From: an uncultured Pirellulaceae bacterium
Lineage (GTDB): Bacteria; Planctomycetota; Planctomycetia; Pirellulales; Pirellulaceae
Reading direction: 5' to 3'
Assembly (NCBI GenBank): GCA_938010615.1
Contig: CALLUY010000083.1
Span: 1 to 64,000, forward strand
Length of the DNA stretch: 64,000 bases
In this document: positions 21,356-30,498 of the stretch, one piece after another
Position numbering within the stretch: the first letter of the stretch is position 1
Layout of the letters: each line of letters starts with the position of its first letter
Made by a program: the position numbers and the translations under genes
The notes under the pieces: generated by a model
Database searches by the model: none
The model's input: the letters and a program-made list of their open reading frames with translations, nothing else
Told to the model about the DNA's origin: nothing

Positions 21356-22501
21356 CTCTGTTTGCTAACGCTCCCTTCATCCGCTGTCGCTGACGAACCC
21401 GACCCGCAAATCCTCGCCCACTACATGCCGTGGTACGAAGCCGCACCAGAAACCAAAAAGTGGGGCTGGCACTGGACGATGAATCACTTCGATCCGGACA
21501 AGGTTGGAGCCAACGGCCGTCGCGAAATCGCTGGCTTTCACTACCCGTCAATCGGTCCCTACGATTCTGGCGATCCACACGTCCTCGAGTACCACGTTTT
21601 GTTGATGAAGCTCAGTGGCATCGATGGCGTCATCATCGACTGGTATGGTTCGCGTGACTTTCGCGACTACCCGATGATCGATCGTAACACTCGAGCACTG
21701 ATTCCATGGCTTAAAAAAGCCGGCCTCTCTTTCACGTTTTGCTATGAAGACCAAACGATCAAGCACATGGTTGCAGACAAAGTGATCGCTGCATCAGATG
21801 ACGTCGCGGAGTTCGTCGGAGAGCTAAACAAACTTGCCGACGAATTCTTCTCTGATGAATCGTGGATCAAATCCGGCGACAAACCGGTGCTGCTAACCTT
21901 TGGACCTCAGCACTTCAGGGCCGATGCGTGGAAACAAGCTTTAAAACAATGCAAACTGGCTCCCAAAGTTTTCGGCATGCCGCACGCAGACAAACATTTT
22001 GAACTGGAAGGATCGTTTGCTTGGCCGCCGGTTCATGATCGCGGCATCGTCGCACCCGAAACATGGAGAAGTTTCCTCACCAGAATTTACAAAGATAGCA
22101 AAAAGGAAATGATCCCCGTCGTGTTCCCTGGCTTTCGTGACATCTACTCGGATGCCAAAGTCCAGAAAAGCCATGGCGTTATCGATGAGCGTGACGGTCT
22201 AACGTTCGCCGAATCACTGAAACTGGCACGGGAGACAAAAGCCAACCTGATTCAAATCGCCACATGGAACGATTTCGGAGAAGGCACCATCATCGAACCG
22301 ACTCGCGAGTGTGGGCTTCGTTATCTGGAACATTTGATCGAAACCGATAACAACGCTCAATTCCAGAAAGCCGATTTGATCCTTCCATTGCAACTCTATC
22401 GTCTTCGCAAGTCCAACGCGGAACTGGCTGACGAAGTCGCCAAAGCGATGTTTGATGGCGACTGCAAACTTGCCAGAAAACTTTTGGCGCAGCCGAGGTA
22501 G
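21164..22501 (+). CDS. Secreted glycoside hydrolase family 99-like protein
   Basis: ILAHYMPWYEA...GWHWTMNHFDPDKVGANGRREIAGFHYPSIGPYDSGDPHVLEYHVLLMKLSGIDGVIIDWYG; signal peptide LRFGLALALCLLTLPSSAVADE; true start uncertain because the 5' end lies in a repeat. Confidence 0.8.
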   Translation: MLRKYQPDAQAREYFREFPDPSLARRACIATLRIFQFPRVLSCKTRNPNLNAQHQNLRFGLALALCLLTLPSSAVADEPDPQILAHYMPWYEAAPETKKWGWHWTMNHFDPDKVGANGRREIAGFHYPSIGPYDSGDPHVLEYHVLLMKLSGIDGVIIDWYGSRDFRDYPMIDRNTRALIPWLKKAGLSFTFCYEDQTIKHMVADKVIAASDDVAEFVGELNKLADEFFSDESWIKSGDKPVLLTFGPQHFRADAWKQALKQCKLAPKVFGMPHADKHFELEGSFAWPPVHDRGIVAPETWRSFLTRIYKDSKKEMIPVVFPGFRDIYSDAKVQKSHGVIDERDGLTFAESLKLARETKANLIQIATWNDFGEGTIIEPTRECGLRYLEHLIETDNNAQFQKADLILPLQLYRLRKSNAELADEVAKAMFDGDCKLARKLLAQPR

Positions 22502-22504
22502 CTG

Positions 22505-23395
22505 ATGAAAGTCATTGCCTCAACGTCGCTGCAATCCAGAACGGTTGACCCGAAAGTTCAATCGCTACTCGAAACAGTCGATCCATCGTGGCTTCGGGAG
22601 ATCGTCGTACAGATCTCGAAACCGCGTCAATGGACAAAACAGCGCGAACAGAACCGCGCAACCGCGGACTTCATCGAAACTCAACTTCAAAGTTTCGGCT
22701 ACAAGACGTTTCGACAGAGCCAATACGACAACATTGTGACCGAATTCGATCGCAGTCATCCCGTGACGATCATCGGCGCTCATTACGACAGCGTGCCGCA
22801 GACTCCCGGCGCCGACGACAACGGAAGCGCCGTCGCGGCGATGCTTGGCTGCGCAAAGGCTATTGCCGGATTGAATCTGCCGGTTTGCTTCGCCGCTTTC
22901 AATCTTGAAGAAGAAGGACTCGAAGGCAGTAAGTCTTTCGTCAACGACTTCATTAAGCCTGAGAAGGTCAGCGTTAAGGTCGCCCACATTCTGGAAATGG
23001 TTGGCTACTGCGACCACACCGAAGGATCGCAGAACTTACCCAAGGGCTTGCCCGTGAAGCTTGCTCGATCAGCGGGTGACTTTCTGGCGATCGTTGCGAA
23101 TCGGAATTCGAACCGAATCCTGAAACCGACGGTTCAGACGGCCAAGACTTATGTTGAAGACCTACCTGTTCTTGGCCTTCAAGTGTTCATGGGCATGGAA
23201 CGCATCTTTAAAGATCTTCGCCGCAGTGATCACGCACCGTTTTGGGACGCTGGATATCCCGCGTTCATGTGGACGGACACTTCGGAGTTTCGAAACCCGC
23301 ACTATCATCAACCGACAGATACGCCAGAGACGTTGGACTATGAGTTTTTGAAACGCGTGACACAGATGTTGGTGGCAGCAGTGAGTCGAAAGTAA
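22505..23395 (+). CDS. M28 family metallopeptidase
   Basis: TIIGAHYDSVPQTPGADDNGSAVAAML; FNLEEEGLEGS; RRSDHAPFWDAGYPAFMWTDT. Confidence 0.94.
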   Translation: MKVIASTSLQSRTVDPKVQSLLETVDPSWLREIVVQISKPRQWTKQREQNRATADFIETQLQSFGYKTFRQSQYDNIVTEFDRSHPVTIIGAHYDSVPQTPGADDNGSAVAAMLGCAKAIAGLNLPVCFAAFNLEEEGLEGSKSFVNDFIKPEKVSVKVAHILEMVGYCDHTEGSQNLPKGLPVKLARSAGDFLAIVANRNSNRILKPTVQTAKTYVEDLPVLGLQVFMGMERIFKDLRRSDHAPFWDAGYPAFMWTDTSEFRNPHYHQPTDTPETLDYEFLKRVTQMLVAAVSRK

Positions 23396-23572
23396 TTGAC
23401 AGAGCTTTTTGCGCCAGCAAGCAGATTCGAGAACATGCCATCACAGTCCAGAGGCCTATGCCACCCTTCTATGCTCGCTCCCCTCTCCCCGCGAATCCGG
23501 AGCCTGAGGCATCGCCGTGAAGATTTTTCCAATGCCAAAATTCCATCTTGCGCATCGTTTTCTGGCTGGACA

Positions 23573-23650
23573 CCCGGACGCTCACGCGTCTCGGCTCACT
23601 TTTCAATTCGAAGCAGGCAAGTGAGCCGTTGGCCGTAAGGCCTCGGGTAG
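23573..23650. repeat. Interspersed inverted repeat (cccggacgctcacgcgtctcggctcac...gtgagccgttggccgtaaggcctcggg)
   Basis: Arms ctcggctcac/gtgagcc...; abuts bioA 3' end. Confidence 0.55.
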
Positions 23651-23696
23651 CCACTGCGAGAAATGCAGGCCTTGCTTTTTGCTGTCTGGAAACTCT

Positions 23697-25034
23697 TCAC
23701 GGCGTTGGGGCTGGGGGTGAGGGGCTTGAGCATTCCCCCCTTGAGTCCAACTTCACGTACTGGCAAACCGCATCGCAGAGCTTCACCAAATCCTCCTCGC
23801 CAATCGTAAACGCAGGTGCCAAATATACCGTGTCGCGAATTGGACGGATCCAAAGGCCTTCTTCCACAAAGCCTGAAACTGCAACCCCAACATCCAAATC
23901 AGCTTTCAACCGAACAGCACCAACCGCCCCCAACACATTGACTTCAACCACATTCTCGCAATCAACCAGCGACTCCAAACCATCACGCATCACGCGTTCG
24001 ATCGCAGAGACCTGTTCAAACCGAGGATCCGATTCGAACAGATCCAGCGACGCGTTCGCCGCAGCACAAGCAATCGGGTTCCCCATAAACGTTGGACCAT
24101 GCATTAAAGCTGCCTCCCAACGATCTGAATGAAAAGGCTCGTAAACTTTCGCCGTCGCGATCGTCGCCGCCAAACCGACACTGCAACCAGTCAATCCTTT
24201 GCCGACGCACATAATATCAGGATGGATATCGGCTTGCTGATACGCAAACATACTTCCAGTTCGACCGAAACCGGTAGCAACTTCGTCTGCAATCAGAAGC
24301 ACATCGTGCTTCCTGCAAACACGCTCAATCCGCCGAAGCGCTGCAGACGAATGGAATCGCATTCCGGCTGCCATCTGAACAAGCGGCTCGATAATCACAG
24401 CCGCCAACTGATCCTTTCTCTGATCAACAAATGAATCGAACGCGGCTTCCAGTTCATCATTCTCAGGAATCGGTTGCGGAAACTGCTCAAGCAAAAACCC
24501 CTTGAAATTCGCGTGCATGCTGTCGTCAGGATCACAGACGCTCATCGCTCCCGTCGTGTCGCCATGATATGCGTTTTGAAAACTAATGAATTTATTGCGA
24601 GCCGTTCTTCCGGTCGACGAACGGTTTGCCCAATGCTGCATCGCAATTTTCATCGCGACTTCAACGGCGACCGAACCTGAGTCACTCAGGAAGACTCGAT
24701 TGCCTTCACCTTCTAGGCACTTCGCCAATCGACTGGCCAGACGCACCGCTTGATCGTGAACGATGCCGCCCATCATGACATGAGGCATCGTTTTCGCCTG
24801 TTCGATCATCGCTTCGACAATTTTTGGATGGTTGTATCCGTGACAGGCAGTCCACCACGACGAAATCCCATCAATCAATTTTCGACCATCCTTTAACCGC
24901 AAAATGACGCCGTCGGTCGATTCAACCTCAACCGGCGGCGATGCCGTTTTCATTTGGCAATAGGGACGCCAAAGGGATTCGAATGCGGAATGCGGATTGT
25001 GGAATGCAGAATTCATGTCCAACCGATATGGCAT
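23697..25034 (-). CDS. bioA: Adenosylmethionine-8-amino-7-oxononanoate aminotransferase
   Basis: LWRPYCQM, GISSWWTACHGYNHP, SDSGSVAVEVAMKIAMQHW, YHGDTTGAMSVCDPD, LIADEVATGFGRTG, MHGPTFMGNPIACAAANASL; likely start 25016. Confidence 0.95.
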   Translation of the reverse strand: MPYRLDMNSAFHNPHSAFESLWRPYCQMKTASPPVEVESTDGVILRLKDGRKLIDGISSWWTACHGYNHPKIVEAMIEQAKTMPHVMMGGIVHDQAVRLASRLAKCLEGEGNRVFLSDSGSVAVEVAMKIAMQHWANRSSTGRTARNKFISFQNAYHGDTTGAMSVCDPDDSMHANFKGFLLEQFPQPIPENDELEAAFDSFVDQRKDQLAAVIIEPLVQMAAGMRFHSSAALRRIERVCRKHDVLLIADEVATGFGRTGSMFAYQQADIHPDIMCVGKGLTGCSVGLAATIATAKVYEPFHSDRWEAALMHGPTFMGNPIACAAANASLDLFESDPRFEQVSAIERVMRDGLESLVDCENVVEVNVLGAVGAVRLKADLDVGVAVSGFVEEGLWIRPIRDTVYLAPAFTIGEEDLVKLCDAVCQYVKLDSRGECSSPSPPAPTP

Positions 25035-25123
25035 CGTTGCGAAACAGTCGTGATAATGTTTGGGTACATACGATAGACGATATTATACATTTCGCATTCC
25101 GCATTCCGCATTCCGCATTTCCA
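24986..25123. repeat. Inverted repeat of gcggaatgcggaatgc units
   Basis: gaatgcggaatgcggattgtggaatgc ... gcattccgcattccgcattccgc flanking bioA/pqiA divergent starts. Confidence 0.75.
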
Positions 25124-25126
25124 AAC

Positions 25127-25708
25127 ATGCTCAAAGCCTGCCATTGCTGTGGCCTGATCCACGAAATACCCTCGCTCGAACCGGAGCAGACTGCGGCCTG
25201 TACGCGTTGCGGCAGCCAGTTCACGGAGCCAGCCAACAAGGAGAGCTCAGCCAGCCGAACGGCAGCTGCGGCAATCGGAGCGTTTATCCTGTTCTGGCCC
25301 GCAATTCTGATGCCCATCCTGCGCATCGATCAGCTTGGGCTGACGCATCAAAGTAGCATCCTTGGTGGAACGATTGAGCTGTTCCAACATGGCAGCTGGT
25401 TTGTCGGCTCGGTTGTCCTGCTGTTCTCCGTCATCTTTCCACTCACGAAAATTGTCTTGCTGATTGAGCTCAGTTGGCTCGAGATCCTGCATCGCAAACA
25501 CAAAGCGTTCACACTTCGAATGATGGAACACCTGGGGAAGTGGAGCATGATGGATGTCATGCTGCTTGCCTTTCTAGTGATGCTGGTGAAGCTCGGCGAC
25601 ATGGTCGAATTTCATTTCGGACCAGCGATTATTGCGTTTACTTTTTGCGTCGCGATGAGCATGTTGGCATCGCTAAGTTTTGATCCACATGCGATTTGGG
25701 AAGATTAG
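25127..25708 (+). CDS. Paraquat-inducible protein A family
   Basis: CHCCGLIHEIP...CTRCGSQF zinc-ribbon, ...FPLTKIVLLIELSW; followed by MCE protein. Confidence 0.88.
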   Translation: MLKACHCCGLIHEIPSLEPEQTAACTRCGSQFTEPANKESSASRTAAAAIGAFILFWPAILMPILRIDQLGLTHQSSILGGTIELFQHGSWFVGSVVLLFSVIFPLTKIVLLIELSWLEILHRKHKAFTLRMMEHLGKWSMMDVMLLAFLVMLVKLGDMVEFHFGPAIIAFTFCVAMSMLASLSFDPHAIWED

Positions 25709-25712
25709 ATTA

Positions 25713-25833
25713 CGTGGTTGTGGCTTCCAGCCGCAGTCGTTTGCATACCGTAACGACGGCTTAGCCGTCACTTCAAACAACACAGGCCAGAGGCCTATGC
25801 CACCAACGATTGCGGCTGGAAGCCACAACCACG
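25713..25833. repeat. 121-bp inverted-repeat element (cgtggttgtggcttccagccgca...tgcggctggaagccacaaccacg)
   Basis: Near-perfect terminal inverted repeats of about 23 bp; contains ggccagaggcctatgccacc motif seen at other loci in the window. Confidence 0.85.
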
Positions 25834-25841
25834 AAAGAAAC

Positions 25842-27323
25842 ATGAACACTCCACCCGTTGCAGAAATTCGACCGCGCACATCAGCCGCTCACAAACTCTT
25901 CGGAGGATCGAGACTGTGGCTGCTTACGTTGCTGTGCCTATTGATCGCCGCCGGCCTGCTGTGGTGGTCCACGCCACAAAAAGGAACAACGATTTACATT
26001 CAGTTCCCCGAAGGGCACGGCCTGAAACACGAAGACACCGTTCGCTATCGCGGCATCGAAGTTGGAACCGTCGAATCCGTTCATCTCGATGATTCGCTCG
26101 ACGGTGTCGAAGTCGAAGTGTTGCTTAAACCATCCGCGTCGCAACTGGCGACGGAAGGAACCCGTTTCTGGATCGTTCGTCCTGAACTTAGTCTGACTCG
26201 AATTTCAGGTCTTGAGACTGCGATCGGCCACAAATATATCGGCGTTTCACCCAATCCAAATTCGAAAGATGCGAGCCTCCAACCTGAGCACAAATTTCAA
26301 GGGCTTGCCGACGTTCCCGTTGATACGCTTTCGGATTCCGGCATCGAACTGATTCTTCGCGGTGACAAACGGTATAGCGTCAGCAAAGGTTCCGCGGTGA
26401 CCTTCCGTGGCGTCGACGTCGGAACCGTCCTTGACGTTGCCCTTTCACAGGAAGCTCGCCACGTTGACGTTCGAGTTCGAATCTTTGACCAACACGCTTC
26501 ACTGCTGACCTCACAGTCAAAATTTTGGGTGAGTGCGGGACTCGATTTTGATTTCAAGTTCGGCCTCAATGGCGGCGGATTTGATCTGGATACTGAATCG
26601 TTGGAAACGCTTGCTCGTGGCGGAGTGTCAATGATCACGACGGGGCAGGGCAATGAAGTTTCGCCAGGAGACGTTTTCACACTGCACGCGGCTGCGAATG
26701 ACGATTGGTTCAAGAGTGCCGCGAATTTCCAAACAACGGACGTTGCCTTGCGTGGCGCGGTTCCATTCAAAGCTTCTTGGGAATCCCGGGGGCTCTTCGG
26801 CCGCAAAGAGAAAGTGGCTCAGTTTAACGGCATCGCCATAAGCAGAGATGGCGTGGAAGAAATTGTTGTGCCGGCACAGCTTCTTGAACAAGCGGATGTA
26901 GATGAGTCATTCAAGCTTTCCGTTGGCGGCGTCGAACTCGAGAGAAGTGTTTTCACATCCGCAAGCGACATGGGCAGCTCGCGAACTCGGTCGCTCAAAC
27001 TCGAAGGAAGTTTCGATCCGTTCGTGATGCCAGAAGATGGCGTCTCGCTGGAAGAGCCAGTCGACTGCTTGGCCGTTAGACGGTCCAGTGATCAAAATAC
27101 CAGCTTTCATGTAGCGATCCGCGGCGACCTAATTAAGCCAAATGCTGAACATGCGGAATTGTGGGACGTAATCGATTTCAATGGCGACCCAAACGTATGG
27201 CACGGCTCTCCTGTCGTGACGGCCAACGACGGAAAACTGATTGGCATGCTACTGATCTATGGACGAAAGACACATATCGCCCCAATGGGATTCGAGGCAA
27301 CGAAACCGGGAATGGGCGAGTAA
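25842..27323 (+). CDS. PqiB-like MCE domain protein
   Basis: GTTIYIQFPEGHGLKHEDTVRYRGIEVGTVESV and repeat ITFRGVDVGTV-like; adjacent to pqiA-like gene. Confidence 0.88.
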   Translation: MNTPPVAEIRPRTSAAHKLFGGSRLWLLTLLCLLIAAGLLWWSTPQKGTTIYIQFPEGHGLKHEDTVRYRGIEVGTVESVHLDDSLDGVEVEVLLKPSASQLATEGTRFWIVRPELSLTRISGLETAIGHKYIGVSPNPNSKDASLQPEHKFQGLADVPVDTLSDSGIELILRGDKRYSVSKGSAVTFRGVDVGTVLDVALSQEARHVDVRVRIFDQHASLLTSQSKFWVSAGLDFDFKFGLNGGGFDLDTESLETLARGGVSMITTGQGNEVSPGDVFTLHAAANDDWFKSAANFQTTDVALRGAVPFKASWESRGLFGRKEKVAQFNGIAISRDGVEEIVVPAQLLEQADVDESFKLSVGGVELERSVFTSASDMGSSRTRSLKLEGSFDPFVMPEDGVSLEEPVDCLAVRRSSDQNTSFHVAIRGDLIKPNAEHAELWDVIDFNGDPNVWHGSPVVTANDGKLIGMLLIYGRKTHIAPMGFEATKPGMGE

Positions 27324-27492
27324 CACTGACGGCCATGAAGCCCTGACTGGTAAACCATCGAACACTTCACGACGCCGCTTGTGTCCTAACGTACACCCCT
27401 GACTGCAGCTCATTGAAAAACCGAACTGAATGCTCGTAGGATCCGAACATTCAATCAACCTTGGTTTTTCCCAATTACTTTCAGGCTCAATT

Positions 27493-27987
27493 ATGATCTC
27501 CAAATCTGCCATTTTCTTCGTTGCCGCAATCGCCTCACTTTGCATGTTGGCAACAAGCCATGCTCAAAGTGGATCTCGAAATGCAGCTCCATCCTTTTCA
27601 CCGGCTCCGATGAACATCTCACCCCCAGCGCCGTCGACCTACGCTCCTGCTGCTACTCCACTGCAAACGATCACGGGACAGTCACGTTCGGTCGCGCCGG
27701 CACCGCAACCGTTTGGAGGCAGTTGCCCGAACTGTCAGGTTCGCGCAGCGGCCTCGCAATCGTACGCGACTCCGCAGCAGTACTCTGCTCCAGCACCGAT
27801 CCAATACGCACCGCGTTCGGTGAACTACACGCCGACTTATTCCGCGCCGACTTACCGCGCACCGCAGTACTCTCCAGTTCAGACCTACCGCCCGGTTCAA
27901 AACTACCGCCCGGTTCAAAACTACCAACCAACTTTCCGCAATTACGCTCCGGTAAGAGGTTACTCAGGAGGATGTGGCGGCTACTAG
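27493..27987 (+). CDS. Secreted Pro/Gln/Tyr-rich low-complexity protein
   Basis: Signal peptide MISKSAIFFVAAIASLCMLATSHAQ; tandem NYRPVQ repeats. Confidence 0.6.
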   Translation: MISKSAIFFVAAIASLCMLATSHAQSGSRNAAPSFSPAPMNISPPAPSTYAPAATPLQTITGQSRSVAPAPQPFGGSCPNCQVRAAASQSYATPQQYSAPAPIQYAPRSVNYTPTYSAPTYRAPQYSPVQTYRPVQNYRPVQNYQPTFRNYAPVRGYSGGCGGY

Positions 27988-27998
27988 GTTCTGTTGAT

Positions 27999-28190
27999 CA
28001 ATACAAGCACGAAGCGCAAGTTTTGATGTTGCGCATTTAAGATGGAATTTCTTGTTTTACTTAACAAAACAAGTGAAAATTGAAGAATACGAAGCGTTGC
28101 AATACAAGCCCGACGCGCAAGCGAGGGATCGGGAAATCCTCGGAAATATTCCCTCGCTTGCATGTCGGTCTTAGTATTTGCGCAACATCA
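27999..28190 (+). repeat. ~190-bp MITE-like interspersed element, copy 2
   Basis: caatacaagcacgaagcgcaagttttgatgttgcgcatttaagatggaatttcttgttttacttaacaaaacaagtgaaaattga...; near identical to 35571-35760. Confidence 0.85.
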
Positions 28191-28270
28191 AAGAGCGCAA
28201 GCGAGTGAGTTTTCTCGCAGTTTCTTGACTCACTCGCTCACGCGTTTTGAAGTTGCGCAATTTTTCTTTA

Positions 28271-28415
28271 GGGGCAAAGCCCCGGTCATTTGCCTAGCCC
28301 AGCCCATCGGGCTGGGAACTCGTTTTCCCGAACAACCGTAGGGCCGAAGGTCCGGCCAGCTTCAAAACCCAGCCCCATCGGGCTGGGCTAGGTAAATTGC
28401 TGGGCCGTTGGCCCG
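28271..28415. repeat. Palindrome-rich interspersed repeat
   Basis: cccagcccatcgggctggg, ccgtagggccgaaggtccggcc, tgggccgttggccc palindromes. Confidence 0.7.
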
Positions 28416-28482
28416 AATCGATGCAAAGAGCGCAACATCAAAACTCGCGCGGCGTGCTTGTATTGGCTTTAATCCACAGGCC

Positions 28483-29352
28483 CTAACGTTGAAACAACAG
28501 CAAGTCAGCGGCTAGCGTGACATTCATTCGATCGACGCCTTCGAGTCGTGCGTTTTGCGAATTTCGCACGGCTCGATACGTCATCGCCAGTGCATCGGCG
28601 ATCTCTTCGGAGTCCAGCTCGATTTGCTGGCTCCATTTCTTGTGCGTCGAGAGCTCCAGACCAACCGCTTTCATCTCATCGACGACTAGCTCCCAACGAC
28701 TGCGACGGTGACCTTCTTTCTGCGTCTGTTCGCGAAGCTCAATCAAATCATCTTCGCCTGGTATTGCAATGATGCAGATTCCATCATCCGACAACACTCT
28801 CTCGATTTCTTTCACGGGCCGACGTCCAAACAGCGAAACGACGGCTCCAACGCTTCGATCTACAACGGGCAAACCACGATCGGCATTGGCCAAAACCCAC
28901 GTCGCTTCCGGCCAATTACGTGCCGCAAGCTTGATCGCTCGACGAGAAAGATCGATTCCGCAGTAACCAGCCGCGTTATCCGAAAAGAGCGCAGGCCCAA
29001 AAGTTCCTTCGCCGCAGCCAAGATCTAAAATCGAGTGCGGACCAGACTCGCTTTTGACCGACGTCCATTCTCGCAACGATTCAATCAGCCCGGCTGCGTG
29101 TCCACGTTTGAGCCAGCGATGTCGCGCGAGCACCGCATCATCAGAGTCACCTGGATTCGCTGACTTCTTGTCTTGCGGTTGCGTCAGATTCCAATACCCC
29201 TCTCTGGCCTGATCAAAGCTGTGACCATTCTCACAGCGCATTGACTTTCCTTGCCGCTGAAGCGTCTCGCAACATCCGCGAACGGTGCAACTAAGTTCGA
29301 TCATGCAATTTTCCAAAGGGGCCAAGATCGGCACCAAAACATCTCGTGGCAT
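28483..29352 (-). CDS. rRNA (guanine-N1)-methyltransferase-like (RlmA family)
   Basis: C-x-C-x(n) zinc site at N-term, MRCENGHSFDQAREGYWNLTQPQ..., ILDLGCGEGTFGPAL. Confidence 0.85.
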   Translation of the reverse strand: MPRDVLVPILAPLENCMIELSCTVRGCCETLQRQGKSMRCENGHSFDQAREGYWNLTQPQDKKSANPGDSDDAVLARHRWLKRGHAAGLIESLREWTSVKSESGPHSILDLGCGEGTFGPALFSDNAAGYCGIDLSRRAIKLAARNWPEATWVLANADRGLPVVDRSVGAVVSLFGRRPVKEIERVLSDDGICIIAIPGEDDLIELREQTQKEGHRRSRWELVVDEMKAVGLELSTHKKWSQQIELDSEEIADALAMTYRAVRNSQNARLEGVDRMNVTLAADLLLFQR

Positions 29353-29415
29353 CGGTTAGCCGAAAATCACATTTGACCCTTCTTCACCTGCTTTGGGGAG
29401 GACACCAGACGTGTG

Positions 29416-30048
29416 TTATCTAGCTCGCCGCCGCACAATTCCGACGCATAAGAAAGCAAGAAGTGTACCTGCACATGGCTCGGGCACTTGGGAAACGATT
29501 GTTAAATCAAACGTTTCAACTCCACCGGCACCAAAAATGGACTCATCCAAAACCGTTGCATCGGGAGTTAACCAATTCGCGTTTGCCGCCCCCGTACCTG
29601 GTTGAATGTCGGCAAAAGAAAAAATGGTCGTTCCATCAGCAACGGTCGTTACGTCGAAGGAACCCAAGTAGATTTCTACTGCCATTGGAGTCGGGTTGGA
29701 GACAGCTGCTGCATTCCAGTCGAAAGAATCCGCATCGAACTGATCCGTCGTAACAAAATCAAAAACTGGATTCGGTGTCGCACTCGTGATACTGGCTGCC
29801 GTCGTAGAAGGCGTTGTCGCAGTGAGCCCCATACTGAACAGGCCGACAGTAGACAATTCTGTGTTGGCTCCGTTTTGGCCAAGGAACACATCAACTGTCT
29901 GCGTGTTGCCCGTCACGACAACATAAGAATTGGAGAATGTTGCACCGCCATCGTCAGAGAAGAGCGGAAAGAGATCGGCATTGGCAGTCTCTGCGAAACA
30001 GAACAGAAACGCCACCATGACAAGCCAGTTACGATTCAATGCAAACAT
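29416..30048 (-). CDS. PEP-CTERM sorting-domain protein
   Basis: Signal peptide; C-terminal QVPEPCAGTLLAFLCVGIVRRRAR. Confidence 0.75.
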   Translation of the reverse strand: MFALNRNWLVMVAFLFCFAETANADLFPLFSDDGGATFSNSYVVVTGNTQTVDVFLGQNGANTELSTVGLFSMGLTATTPSTTAASITSATPNPVFDFVTTDQFDADSFDWNAAAVSNPTPMAVEIYLGSFDVTTVADGTTIFSFADIQPGTGAANANWLTPDATVLDESIFGAGGVETFDLTIVSQVPEPCAGTLLAFLCVGIVRRRAR

Positions 30049-30278
30049 ATCTTTACCTCTTGATGCAGTATCTACAGGGAACTTCGACCATTCCCCTTGT
30101 GCTTCGACACGGGATTTTGCGACTGCCCTTCAGTTGTTCGAATTTCGGCCTTTTTGCTTGCACGTAGCGTCTTTTCGTTAGCTATCTGAGCCCCAGAATT
30201 GCCGCGAACCAGAATTTGATTTGGCAGTCTTAAGCGGTATCGATCGTGACGCGAAAGCGGATGCGCGATCGGTGCGCG

Positions 30279-30346
30279 GTGGCATAGGCCTCTGGCCTGT
30301 GTTCTGCATGCTCACAGGCAAGAGGCGCCAGAGGCCTATGCCACCA
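30279..30346. repeat. Inverted repeat ggtggcataggcctctggc...gccagaggcctatgccacc
   Basis: Long complementary arms; same motif in 25713-25833 element and near 23450 and 36215. Confidence 0.8.
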
Positions 30347-30498
30347 GAACTTTCGGAAGTGTATCAACATCACGATGCAACATGGATCCGTCCTACGCCT
30401 GGCAAGCGAACGTCGGATCCGCAACGTGATGTTTTTATAGCTTGTTCCCGGCAGCAATTTCGCTGCCACATTTTTTTAACTCTTTGAAAGGAGAAATA

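Noticed and set aside
23400-23696. Possible small genes between the M28 peptidase and bioA
   Set aside because: The sequence is composed of G/C-rich interspersed repeat units. ORFs there (e.g. 23548..24132) run antisense into bioA.
30384-30420. ggatccg...cggatcc hairpin in the tuf leader
   Set aside because: Only a 7-bp stem with a long loop and no evidence of conservation. Insufficient to call a regulator.
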